Origin: Pseudoips prasinana
Taxonomy: Eukaryota > Arthropoda > Insecta > Lepidoptera > Nolidae
Direction of reading: 5' to 3'
Length of the DNA stretch: 64,000 bases
Assembly (NCBI GenBank): GCA_951640165.1
Contig: OX621252.1
Coordinates: 23,705,934 to 23,769,933 of the forward strand
In this document: positions 1 through 10,185 of the stretch, one piece after another
Layout: each line of letters starts with the position of its first letter
Position numbering within the stretch: the stretch's first letter is position 1
Program-made: the position numbers and the translations under genes
The notes under the pieces: generated by a model
The model's input: the letters and a program-made list of their open reading frames with translations, nothing else
Database searches by the model: none
Told to the model about the DNA's origin: nothing

Positions 1-262
1 CACCAATTACCGACACCAAGTAAAGAAGATTAGATACTCTCGTGACACTACACATCAATCGATATATCGTACTTGCCGAACGAGAGAACGAACGTGTTTT
101 CGTATAGATGAAATGTCCTCTCCGGTCCTCAATAGGACGAGATGCTCGCGTTTTTGCGTATTAACGTAGATGCAGATGGACAAAACGTCCTTAAAAAGTA
201 ATGACCCTCTCATTCATCACCCCGTCAGTAACCGCCCAGAGTCGAAGTTCGAACCCCAAAGG
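1..262 (+). mobile_element. Jockey-like LINE 3' UTR fragment (cut by window start)
   Basis: The sequence follows, with moderate divergence, the 3' UTR of the Jockey-like LINE at 41760-42090. Shared pieces include GACTCTCG, a block ending CGCATTAACGTAGA-like, and CCGCCCAGAGYCGARGTTCGA. No coding part is visible. The left end is outside the window. Confidence 0.7.
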
Positions 263-470
263 TGGTCTCCCTTGAAACGAAAAAAAATGTATGTAACTTG
301 AAAGTAACTGAATAGGAACAAAGAAAAAAAGGTTAATAAAGAAGGATAACAAAATAGTGTGCAATACATATGAAAATGACTCTCCAAAAACTTTTCGCGT
401 TCAAATATATATCCTGTAACAAATTTCCGTCCTTTTTCCAAAATCACTCCGACAAAAACTATATGATATT

Positions 471-730
471 AATAATATCCTGGGACATTCACACACGGCC
501 ATCTAATCCCAAACTAAGCATAGCTTGTACTATGGAAACCAGATAACTGATAATAATATATTACATATACTATTTTTCTTTTGTAAATACATACTTATAT
601 AGATAATTTACACCCAGACTCAGGAAAAACAGACATGTTCATGCACGCAAATATTTGTCACGGGTGGGAATCGAACCCACGACCTGCGGCGTGAATGGCA
701 GCGTATCTACCAACCACGCCAATAGGCAAT
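471..730 (-). mobile_element. SINE family A, near full length
   Basis: tRNA-derived SINE in reverse orientation. Read on the minus strand it starts with a tRNA-like head (A-box-like TGGCGTGGTTGG, B box GGTTCGATTCC), followed by a body with GTCTGTTTTTCCTGAGTCTG-like sequence and a 3' part that reads TGGTTTCCATAGTACAAGC. The B box is intact. It matches the copies at 29101, 49266 and 9204. Confidence 0.85.
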
Positions 731-1892
731 ATCTACTATCCAGCAACCGAGATGAAAGATGTTAAACAAATAAAACCGGACATAATAAGAAAATGCAAAA
801 CGAATCATCGTTAAGTATATCGTTTCGTAACAAGGTCCATTTATGATACGATATAAATGCAACAAAATAAGGATAAAATAAAAATGGCTGCCCGAGGCCC
901 ATATCCCACACCTTGTTAACGTAAGAAGCTAACTTCTTTTTTATTGGCAACACCTTTAACGGTTTAGCGTTTCGAATAACTTTGAATTCGGAACGTTTTT
1001 ATTGTTACTTCGAAGCACGTTTGACTAAATTAAACGTTACCTGTTTGTAATAAGATAGAAATTCTTTTGTGATATATACGCACGAAGTGCTGAGGCGATA
1101 AATAAAAAGTTTTTCATTTGTTTTGTTTTACGTCAAACGTGAATGTTTGCGTCAGTCTAAATTAGACCTTTACGTTGAATTATAGAGTCGTTTTTGTTTT
1201 AAGTTGTTTAGTATCTTTGCGATAATGTCAGTCTAAACCAATATTGAAGTAACATTACAGATATTGTCATTTTAATGTAACTGGAAAACATTGTCCGCTT
1301 ATGACTACGGATGAATCTAAAGTCCTGTTTATGAGAATGAGGTAGGGAAATGTTACAAGTTTTTATATCTTGTTTTATTTTAAAATAAGAAATAAAAGAA
1401 AGATTGGTACATTAAGATGATGTATAAAATGAAGAGATTGTTTGAATCTAAACCAAATATAAAAGAGGTTCTGAGTCCCTCTCGGAGCCATATAGAGAGT
1501 GACTAAAAACATGGATTTAACTTAACTTATTTTTATTTTATCTGTGTGATAAATTAATTAGTATTTTAATTTGTTGTCAATATAATTATTCTTCTTATGT
1601 CTCAGTATAAACCACTAAGTTGCAGAACATGTTACCACCATTTAAAGTATGGGGGACGAAGTGCGGAGCTCGGACACCCAGGTACTCAATTTGTCGAACC
1701 CCAACCATGACATTATATCAATACGTTCCAACTGCCCCGATTATTCATTCCCGTACACCATCATCCCAATAACGTCTTAGACGATCCGGTCAAAGGAATC
1801 AAGACTTACCAAGAAATAGTTATGTTATTAGAACCTCTTGTAACTCTGACCACGATCCAACATATCAAAATCGCCGGCCTAATTTATATTGG
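731..1892. other. AT-rich DNA without recognised gene
   Basis: No open frame resembling a known protein and no repeat that I can assign. The part 1640-1850 is less AT-rich and may be an old repeat. Confidence 0.5.
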
Positions 1893-2004
1893 ATGTAATT
1901 TGTGTCCGTCTATTATATGTTTGTAAAAAGTACCCCGCGACACAGGGAATAGATTCCGTAATGCGGGCGTTGTCTTTAAAAAAAAAACCCAAAAAAAAAA
2001 AAAA
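1893..2004 (+). mobile_element. SINE family B 3' fragment with A-rich tail
   Basis: Contains the 3' half of SINE B: GTCCGTCTATTATATGTTTG, then CCCCGCGACACAGGGA and GTGCGGGCGTTGTCTT, ending in an A-rich tail. The tRNA-like head is missing. Confidence 0.8.
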
Positions 2005-2035
2005 TTGCTAAAGCGCTGCGAACATCATTGCACTA

Positions 2036-2102
2036 TATGACTCTTAGCTTGCATTAGACTTCACGATTTAACGTAGAGTATCAGTTGCACAAAACCGACC
2101 CT
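2036..2102 (+). mobile_element. Jockey-like LINE 3' UTR fragment
   Basis: Matches the 3' UTR of the LINE at 41900-42010, with shared TTAGYTTGCATT and CAGTTGCACAAAA. Short and diverged. It lies directly behind the SINE B tail. Confidence 0.55.
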
Positions 2103-2527
2103 CACATGCATATTCTATGACTGAGGCGAGTATAAGGGTAGGTGAGTGAAATATTGTGTGATTATTAATATCAATAATATTTTTCTGTCACATTGGCCTA
2201 GTGATAGCGTGATAAGTGTGGTCCTGCAGCAACGTTGACGTTGACGTTGTTACATATTCATATTCGTTTATTTCATAAAGCCAGTTTCCATGTCAATGGT
2301 TTTCATAATTTGATAATCACAATATAAAAATAAAATGAAACAAAGTATAATTCAAATAAACAAAAATAAAATATAAATGAATACATAGGTACTATTTTAA
2401 ATTTAATCAATCACTTAGTATTCAATTATTCGCTATAATTGTAAGCATTCAAGGTATTTAACTTAACGAGGTATCTCCTACCTTGTTCTGTTTTAAATAC
2501 TTTGAATTTAACAGCCTTTATTGTATA
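2103..2527. other. AT-rich DNA, possible LINE 3' tail
   Basis: No coding signal. Mostly A/T-rich runs. The stretch 2256-2520 looks like degraded repeat 3' UTR but has no diagnostic motif. Confidence 0.35.
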
Positions 2528-2800
2528 CTAGCAGTGCCCGTGGACTCAGTTCCGCGTTATAAATATTTTTAACCCTGCCCGTTTGTCCCGCGTAATACTT
2601 CGGTTAAAAGTTCGGGATAAATAAAAATTATGATAATGAATCATAGCCTATGACACTTCACAATAACGTAGCTTTCTATTAGTGAAATAATTTTGAAAAT
2701 TGATTTTGTAGATCCAGAGATTACCGCTTACAACGTCAGATTGAGTCTCGGAGAGAACATAAAACTTATCCCTGGTCAAGTCACGTAGACGACCTATAGG
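2528..2800 (-). mobile_element. Degenerate Helitron-like non-autonomous element
   Basis: On the minus strand the end reads GGGCACTGCTAG followed by T, a Helitron CTRR-T terminus preceded by a GC-rich hairpin-like stretch. The body is diverged and the 5' end is not defined. Confidence 0.45.
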
Positions 2801-3351
2801 GTAATAATATAGAGAGAATAGATAGTGCACTTGTGTTACCGTTTGTGTTGTCTAGTCTCCATTGAGGTTGGACATAGAGTCAACCGGATACACTCCCTAT
2901 TATTAAAGTCGGTAACAAACTACTATGTATATAACCACAAAACCTATGAAATCTCATGTGGAGGTTCTGAATTTGTTATAAAGTTACAATTAATAGTAAT
3001 GCAATACCGATTCAGTTTAATCGATGCATTCATACAATTAGGGCGCTAATTGGCTTAGCTTCATAGCCGAGGGTCGCTGAGTCGTTTCCGGTGGAAAGAA
3101 ATACTTACACAGGATTTTTTTTTTCAACTGACGCGAGTTAAATCAGTATCATGTCGAAATGGGTACAGATGCCAGCACATCCAGCCACCCTAATCTATCA
3201 AATTTCTTTTATAGATTTTCAACTTTATCACATAAGTATAAGGTTCACTTTCAATTGGGGATATTTGCCAGATTGGGGTAGCTTGATATGCTAGCGTCTG
3301 TACATTAAAATGATTCTTAACCGACTCAAAAACGAGGAGTTTATAATAAAA
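2801..3351. other. No recognised feature
   Basis: Short open frames occur on both strands but none resembles a known protein. No clear repeat boundary. Confidence 0.45.
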
Positions 3352-3506
3352 ATAATAATATCCTAGGGCATTAATCACACATGGCCATCTGATCTCAAAC
3401 TAAGTAGAGCTTCTACTATGGAAACCAGATAACTGATATAATTTACTGCATGTACTACTTTTTTCTTGTAAATACATATTTATATAGATAATAACACCTA
3501 GACTCG
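3352..3506 (-). mobile_element. SINE family A, head missing
   Basis: Body and 3' part of SINE A in reverse (TATGGAAACCAGATAACTGA; TTTATATAGATAATAACACC). The tRNA-like head is absent. The next bases to 3869 show no other feature. Confidence 0.8.
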
Positions 3507-3869
3507 TTTTTATTTGTTCTTATTTTACGTTGTTTTCTTTACTTTATGATGATACCGCTTAGTTTTTGTGTTCCGTATCCTTAAATATCTACAATACATT
3601 TTAAAGAAGTTCGAAATTAAGAAAAAAAATCCGTGTAAATAATTCTAAATAGTCGGAGTTTTATACCCCTGGCTATTAAGTCTTAAGAATCTTATTCAAA
3701 GGGCATTACAATAGAAGAAATAAAAGGGTAGTAATCCTTAAAATGAGCGTTAGGCTTCGGTGGCACTGTAAGCGATTTAAACATGAATAGTGGAAGAAAC
3801 TTAAGAGGCATGATTTACCATTGAAACTGAACATATAAAAAAAACAGTTTGTGAAGTACGATTCAAATA

Positions 3870-4200
3870 CGAGCCAGTTGGCGTGGTTGGTAAATACCGC
3901 CATGAGGGTTCGATTCCCACTCAGGAGAGATTTGTGTGCATGAACATGTGCGTTTGTCCTGAGTCTGGGTGTAATTATGTATATAAGGAGGTGTTTACAA
4001 AAGAAAAGTAGTATATGTCATATATCAGTTATATATATAGTGGTATATGTCATGTATCTGGTTTCCATAGAAAAAGCTCTGCTATGACCATCCATCTGCG
4101 ATCGCCAACCCGTTTGTCAAGCGTGGCGATTATGTCATATCCGCCCTATTCTTTGGGGAAGCTTTTGTCCGTCAGTAGACGTAATTTGGCTTTGTATATT
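3870..4200 (+). mobile_element. Chimeric SINE: family A head and body joined to family E tail
   Basis: The first part (3870-4078) is SINE A: TTGGCGTGGTTGG, a B box GGTTCGATTCCC, the TGTCCTGAGTCTGGGTGTAA linker and a CTGGTTTCCATAG segment. At AGCTCTGC near 4077 it passes without a gap into family E (CGATCGCCAACCCGTTTG; TTTTGTCCGTCAGTAGACG). Both families contain CTCTGC at this point, so a template switch or recombination there is the simplest explanation. Confidence 0.7.
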
Positions 4201-4654
4201 TATGTTTTGTAATTAATATTTATATCTCTGTATATACGACAGCGCCCGTAACATTTAACTTAAAAACGCTGTAAGTGCATATTGTTATCCGCTTGCAAAG
4301 AGACTTTGTCTCATAACCGGTACACTTTATAACGAAATAAGTTTTATAAAAGAACTTAGCAAGGATTGTGGTTCTTTCAGTTCGAAGTTTTCAACTCCTT
4401 TCATATCGAACCGACGCGACGGGAAATACAAAATACTTATTATATAATACAATTTTAACGAACCCTTTTAGAAGCATCTCTATTTTTAATTTGACTTACT
4501 TAGAATACTCTTTTTGTTGAAGTTTCTCTTTGAAATGTTGAGTTGAACGTTAACACTAATTAAATAATATTGATACACTTTGGTATTTAACAATTAAAGA
4601 GAAGAAAAGGTTATTCATATTATTGTTCCTTAAACTTACAATCGAATCAAATCG
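4201..4654. other. No recognised feature
   Basis: AT-rich sequence between the chimeric SINE and the RTE LINE remnant. Nothing coding or repetitive is assigned. Confidence 0.45.
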
Positions 4655-5412
4655 AAACCAAAAGACTCCCACTGCTGGACAAAAGGCTCCCTGGAACATC
4701 TCCACAATTGCCAGTCTTGCGCTACCCTCATCCAGCGGCTTCCAGCGACTTTCGCAAAGTCATCGTTCCATCTTGTAGGGGGTCTGATCACGCTACGTCT
4801 TCCAGTTCGTGATCGCCACTCGAGAACCTTTCTGCCCCAGCGGCCGTCGGTTCTACGAGCTATGTGATAGATAAATAGATTAATTCTTTATTGTACACCA
4901 ATATTAAAATCATACAGTACAGGAGCATGCAATTATAAAGTATACAATTGGCGGTCTTATCACTAAAATGTGATCTCTTCCAGACAACCAAAGAATGGAC
5001 AATAATAGGGATTATTTAAGAGGGCAGTTGTCGGTGTACATAAAAATCTGAACAGCGAAGGATTTATCAAGGAAAGTTGTGGAATGCGCTGGCATTTTTA
5101 ACTTAAGATTTTCCGATGATCGCAAAACTCTCGAATGTGACTCGTATAGAAAAGAAAACCGTTATGTGCCCTGCCCACAGCCACTTTAGCTTGGCAATTT
5201 TTCGGGCTATGTCGGTTACTTTGGTTCGCCTGCGGATCTCAACATTTCTGATTCGATCTCGCAGGGAAGCTCCAAGCTTAACCATTTTCATTGCTCTTTG
5301 GGTTACCCTGAGCTGTCTAATAAGACCCAAAGTGGACAGTGAGTAAAAAAGAATCACCCCTATTGAGAATGCTTTCCTTGGTTCAAGATGATGACTAAAC
5401 AAAGCCATAAAA
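4655..5412 (-). pseudogene. RTE-clade LINE, C-terminal reverse transcriptase remnant, split
   Basis: Minus-strand translation gives two consecutive pieces of the region after the RTE reverse transcriptase. The first, 5408 to about 5165, includes LRVTQRAM, RDRIRN, RRRTKVTDIA and KLKWLWAGHI. The second, about 4865 to 4665, begins ARRTDGRWGRKVLEW and includes RWNDDFAK. Together they follow the order known for insect RTE LINEs. The insertion at 4867-5162 separates them. The 3' end reads TTTTGTCCAGCAGTGGGA. The rest of the protein is missing, so this is a dead 5'-truncated copy. Confidence 0.8.
4867..5162 (-). mobile_element. Nested LINE 3' tail inserted in the RTE remnant
   Basis: A 296-bp insertion flanked by the 6-bp direct repeat TATGTG (4861-4866 and 5163-5168). 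On the minus strand it contains TCTGGAAGAGATCACA, GATAAGACCGCCAATTGTA and a terminal TGTACAATAAAG followed by TATC-rich sequence. The same tail occurs at 13849, 28803 and 57888. It is the 3' end of a LINE without any coding region. Confidence 0.75.
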
Positions 5413-5659
5413 TCCCATTAGATCGCTTTGAAATCGATGTCCAAGCTTTTATTACTGTCTATGCCACTCGGACCACTGGCCCGGCTAATTTATAGCCAAA
5501 TTTCAATTTACTTTACACGAATGTAACCCGTAAATCTCTGCGACAATTATAGTGCTCCTTGCGGTCTTGCGGTCTGAAAGACCGGCCATTGAATTTCTAT
5601 TAACAGGGACTTTAATTATTCAATCACAAAACAAACTATATTATATATAAAATTCGACT

Positions 5660-5870
5660 GCACGTGTGGCGCAGCGGCTAAGACAGTCGCCTCGCCGCTA
5701 TGTGTCGCGGGTTCAAGTCCCGCGCCGGACAACTATTTGTGTGACCCATAAATAGTTGTTCTGAGTCTGGGTGTAATTTGTGACTGTCTATTATATGTTT
5801 GTAAAGTACCCCGCGACACAGGGATTAGATTCCCTAGTGCGGGCGTTGTCTTTTTAAAGGAAAAAGAAAT
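5660..5870 (+). mobile_element. SINE family B, full length
   Basis: tRNA-like head with A box GTGGCGCAGCGGCTAAG and B box GGGTTCAAGTCCC, a linker with AATAGTTGTTCTGAGTCTGG, then CCCCGCGACACAGGGATTAG and GTGCGGGCGTTGTCTTT before an A-rich end. Matches copies at 16560, 29604 and 33441. Confidence 0.88.
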
Positions 5871-6039
5871 GATTATGGTAACGAGGCAATGTATAAGATT
5901 CTATAACAAACTGGCCAGTAATATCAGGAAATCAAAAACAGAATATAAAATTCCAAATATTCGATGTTTACGTACTCTTCTTGGTGCGAAACTAATATCC
6001 TTGGGCCACACTTATTGATAGTATTTTTTTTGACTTAAT

Positions 6040-6190
6040 GATTTTTTTTATAAGAGGGCGTCAAACGAGCAAGCGGATCACCTGATGGTAAACTAAGTAT
6101 TCACCGCTGCCCATAGACACTCGCAACACCAGAGGAGTCGCGGGCCTTGACAGGAGTCCACAAAAAATGTTATTGACGCTCCCCACTCCC
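6040..6190 (-). mobile_element. LINE 3' UTR fragment
   Basis: On the plus strand a T-run is followed by AAACGAGCAAGCGGATCACC, TGATGGTAA, and CACTCGCAACACCAGAGGAG. This is the 3' end of a common lepidopteran LINE in reverse. Compare 9513-9862, which still keeps coding sequence. Confidence 0.7.
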
Positions 6191-7535
6191 CACCACCTTC
6201 TAGCGACCTTACTCACAATCAGATATACTACATGAAATTATTAATGTTATTATTAAGGAATGCCTTCTGTAAGGTTGAGCTACTTCCCCAGTTGGGCAGT
6301 TCTTTGAACGAATGAACGCTTTAAACTAGGACAAATCCGGGGAAACCCGAACGGATGGCAACCCTAGGTATAGCAATCAAATAATAAAAATTTTATAATA
6401 CCGGGAATGGTTTCTCTAAATAATATTAGAATATAAAAAATTCAGCAGTTTACGCTTTGATGTAGATTTGGTATTTAGTTAGCTTAGCTCTCAGTAGCCG
6501 CGGACGCAAAGCCCTAGTGCCATAATGAACTAGTACTCGGATAAAAAGACGCGTAGTCATAGATGAAGCTACTAGACTGTCCGTAAAAAAAAAAAATTTG
6601 TAACGAGCCTGCAATGAGTACATAAATAAAACCGTCCTTGGCCCTGCTCTGTATCACATTACAGTGTCAAGGTCAGTCAATGACCTCGACCGAATCAATA
6701 ACTCATTACTTTTTTATTTCGTTTAACGTTTAAAAATAACGTGTTATTTCGCGTTTCCCGCTTTCATCGCGCCGATTACGTATCGTTGTGCCGTCGATGG
6801 CAATTATGACGTCACGATTCAGAGACTCATTATACATTTCATTATATTTTTTGTGATGCTTTTTGTATTTTAATTTTTATCATTCATGTTCGCTGGTACA
6901 TGATAATTAATATAGATAAGTTGAGGTATGAAGATGGACGTCGAACATATAAGTACCTACATACATAGTTCACTATCGCATTGAGCTGGTAAAAATACCA
7001 ACCTGTAAATATGTATAAATGTTATAATATGTAAAATAACTTTTATATCTGTTCGCGGTGAGTGTTTTCTGAAGTATCTACAGATCGGATATTTCAATTC
7101 GTTTTGAAAAAGTACTTTGTTCGGTTTGAACAAGTATTTTGTTCTGGAATGATTGTGTTTCATGTTTCGAATGCATTTTTTCATTGCTTTGCTAGCCTTT
7201 TTAATGAAATATTGTGTGTTGACTCTTACGCGTTACAACCTGTCTGTCTGTCTGTATTATATGTATTTGGAACTAATGTATTGCGTTGACTCTTATGCCG
7301 TTTTGATTATATGAAAGAAGTAGTGTTACAAATTAATTTATATGAACATATTGCCCAGCTCCATCTAGGCTATTCTATCTATCTAGTCTATTTCTAAACA
7401 CTAACATAGTCAAACCAAAACAAATAGTTCATGAACACATACCTATATTCGTCATATGTGTGGACCGAACCCGCAACCTTAGGATCAGAAGACTACGTAC
7501 TGCATCACGGTAGCGTGTATGTATTTTAAAATATG
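6191..7535. other. Mostly unassigned DNA with one LINE scrap
   Basis: At 6250-6305 the sequence GCCTTCTGTAAGGTTGAGCT matches part of the LINE at 14195-14243. The remainder is AT-rich, with a short CTGT run at 7241-7256, and shows no coding signal. Confidence 0.4.
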
Positions 7536-7539
7536 TATT

Positions 7540-7790
7540 TAATAATAATATCTAGGGACAATGTCACACAGATTATCCTAGCCCCAAACTAAGCAAAGCT
7601 TGTACTATGGGTACCAGGTGACGATATACATACTTATATAGATAGATAAATACATAGAAAACATCCATGACTCAGAAACAAATATTCGTGCTCATCACAT
7701 AAATATTTGCACTTACCGGGATTCGAACCCAGGACCACCAGCTTCGTAGGCAGGAGCACTACCAACTTGGCTACGGTGACCGTCTCGTAT
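7540..7790 (-). mobile_element. SINE family D
   Basis: On the minus strand a tRNA-like head (GTTGGTAGTGCTCC; B box GGGTTCGAATCCCGG) is followed by GTGATGAGCACGAATATTTG, CTGAGTCATGGATG and a tail similar to that of family A, ending near AATATTATTA. It is a separate family from A: the head differs but the 3' part is related. Confidence 0.75.
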
Positions 7791-7951
7791 TTACTCATTC
7801 ATTGTATTGCATAAAAATGGACCAATATGAATATCCCTACGAAATAAATTCCGTTCCATATTAACCTTTGGGTGTGCTTATGCAGATATAAGTACACCTA
7901 AAGGCTACTATTCAAATTAAATTGATTTAAAACAATATGTATATATAAGAA

Positions 7952-8575
7952 TGGGTATATCTCTGAGAGAGCAGCAGCGTCTCTCTGCGTACTATGACCT
8001 TCATACTGTGATCCCCAAAACGTCTGCTAAGAAAAGAAAGAAAGAAAATATCATTTATTAATTACCAGAACGGACATAACAACTAAATTATACAATAACA
8101 GAAAAACAAACAATGTAAATCTTATACTTAATATTCCGTAGTCCGTTCTAGGTGAAAAGGCATCTATCTCAGCATTAGCCGTCGCAATATTGCGATAGCG
8201 CTGATTTCTGATAGCGCCCGACTGTGGGGTCCACGGATAGTTGACCCCAATTACATACTATAATAAAATGAAATAACAGATATTTGATAAACTAAATACA
8301 TTAATGATACAAATAAAAAGAATTTAATACAGTGAAGAAGATAGAAATATGTACCTAAGTATGTCGAAAAAAAAAACATTAAATCACAAAATAATAATAT
8401 AAATGAGATTCATACAATTTCAATTAGATAAAATTATTTAAATACTAGATTAACATCAAGCGTGGCAATGAGGGCATATCCCCCCCAAATTATGTACACA
8501 ACTCCATTGTGTAAATCTTTAAGGGAAGCCTTTGTCCAACAGTGGACGTTTTTGGGCTGACATTATGAATCGGTG
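7952..8575 (+). mobile_element. SINE family E, split by an insertion
   Basis: The left piece (7952-8030) has GAGCAGCAGCGTCTCTCTGC and ends in the region GATCCCCAAAACGTCTGC. The right piece (8458-8575) starts with AAGCGTGGCAATGAGGGCAT and ends with CCTTTGTCCAACAGTGGACG. In the unbroken copy at 33755-33976 these parts are contiguous. The intervening 427 bp is a separate insertion. Confidence 0.7.
8031..8457 (-). mobile_element. LINE 3' end inserted in SINE E
   Basis: Begins on the plus strand with AAGAAAAGAAAGAAAGAAAA, the reverse complement of a TTTC-rich LINE tail. The block 8290-8405 is nearly the reverse complement of 50288-50404, so it is an interspersed repeat. There is no coding sequence. 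Confidence 0.6.
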
Positions 8576-8832
8576 AGTTTATACGCTTATATCGTTGACT
8601 ACATCACCTATACTTATTTAATTGATAATTATCATATGTTAGATGTTTGCGATCACTGGTGATAGTGGCGGTAACCATATTTTTTATATACTTTTTTGTA
8701 AAGTGTCTTATAAATGAGCGGCAATTTCTTGACTCTCGTACCATCTGCTTGTATTTGTATAATATTGAGATAAACGATCCGTATTATAAACTCCTTATCT
8801 CTAAGCGCCTTCACCTAACGTCAGGATTTTGT
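8576..8832. other. No recognised feature
   Basis: An open frame of 126 codons spans 8647-9027, but its composition is not protein-like and it runs through the 28-bp repeat. I see no homology. Confidence 0.4.
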
Positions 8833-8916
8833 CAGCCGAGTCAACTGTCAGATATTTTGACAGCTGAGTCAGCTGTCAAATATTTTGACAGCCGAGTCAG
8901 CTGTCAGATATTTTGT
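8833..8916. repeat. 28-bp tandem repeat, three copies, self-complementary
   Basis: Units begin at 8833, 8861 and 8889. Each has the form CAGCYGAGTCARCTGTCARA followed by TATTTTGA. Within a unit GACAGCT...AGCTGTC can pair, so each unit can form a small hairpin. Confidence 0.85.
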
Positions 8917-9203
8917 TATTCTATTATTGTTTATGATAGATTTGGATCAGTTAGTCTGACGTTTTCTCCGTATTTACTAACCCAAAAGACTGTAAAAATA
9001 TCGTCCAGGATATCGTTATTCACTTGACATTGGAAAAATCAAGAATCAACCCTTAAGGACGTGGAACGACATTAAATAAATTAGAATTATTAATAACTTA
9101 CTTAGTTTGCAAAATATATAAGTAAACAAGGTGTAATATAAACCAAACAAATTAAGGAAAACCACTTTGTGAAATATGTAAAATATTTTTTGGATACATA
9201 ATA

Positions 9204-9421
9204 ATAATATCCTGGGACATTATTCACACACATGATCCCTAACTAAGCAGAGCTTGTACTATGGAAACCAGATTACTGATATACTACATATACTTACTAC
9301 TTTTCTTTTGTAAATACATTCTTATATAGATAATAACACCCTCTCAGGATAAACAGACATGTTCATGCACACAAATATTTATCTTGGCTGGTAATCGAAC
9401 CACGCTAACAGGCCCGTCAAA
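9204..9421 (-). mobile_element. SINE family A with damaged head
   Basis: Body and 3' part as in other A copies (CTGGGACATTATTCACACAC; TGGAAACCAGATTACTGATA). On the plus strand the head ends at AACCACGCTAACAGGCCCGT, and part of the head around the B box is deleted. Confidence 0.8.
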
Positions 9422-9512
9422 ATGACATCAGCTGATCGTTATTTTTGTATGGGTAGTTAATAATTTTTTTGTGTATTTCGCATGTTGGCTTGTTGTCAAC
9501 TTGCAAATTAAA

Positions 9513-9862
9513 CTTTTTTTTTTTTTTTTTTATTGCCTTAATAAGCAGACGAGCTAGCGGCCCACCTGATGGTAAGTGGTAACCGCTGCTCATGGACATT
9601 CACAGTGCCAGGGGGCACAGCAAACCGCTGCCTACCGTGATATTAGTACTCTTTTTAAACCTCGTTTGAAGAAGGACATGTCGTAGCGCTGGGGAAACAC
9701 CGCAGCAGGTAATTCATTCCAGAGCCGGCACGTACGTGGGATGTATGAACGCTGAAAGCGAACCGTGCTTGACGAGATCGCTTCCAGGTGATACGGATGA
9801 ACCTTACTCCGTGTTTTACGCCCACCATTTTTGTTAAACCTTGTATATGACTTATAAATCAT
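9513..9862 (-). pseudogene. LINE ORF2 C-terminus with 3' UTR
   Basis: Minus-strand translation from 9862 contains HPYHLEAISSSTVRFQRSYI, PRTCRLWNELPAAVFP and RYDMSFFKRGLK. This is the typical C-terminal end of a lepidopteran LINE reverse transcriptase protein, downstream of the catalytic domain. The 3' UTR follows (GTGGGCCGCTAGCTCGTCTG on the minus strand) and ends in an A-run, seen as T-run 9513-9530 on the plus strand. It is a 5'-truncated, dead copy. Confidence 0.75.
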
Positions 9863-9989
9863 TGTGTTATAATTTGGTGGGATAATTCAAACAGGAAAAA
9901 GCAAATTTGGTTTGCACTGCAATCCCTTATCTCTTTTATATTAGTAAATTTACATACACTTTAAGGTGTGCTTATTTTGATGGCGAAGA

Positions 9990-10185
9990 ATATATGTCAC
10001 CATCCTGTCACCTCCTATGGAGGGGGGGAAGGGATATCTACCAGAGAACAGACAGAAATATCTCACTGAGTACTATGATCACCATACTACGATCGCCAAC
10101 CCATCATAGCATATCCCCCAAAATAAATAATCATTGTAGGAGGCCTTTGTCGGACAGAAGGCGCCTTTTGGCTGCCATGGTGTTC
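9990..10185 (+). mobile_element. SINE family E
   Basis: Contains ATCTACCAGAGAACAGACAG, CATACTACGATCGCCAACCC and GGAGGCCTTTGTCGGACAGA, the diagnostic order of family E. It is diverged and lacks a clear tail. Confidence 0.7.

Noticed and set aside
8647..9027. 126-codon open frame as a gene
   Set aside because: It runs through the 28-bp repeat, has no protein-like pattern and no homology that I recognise.
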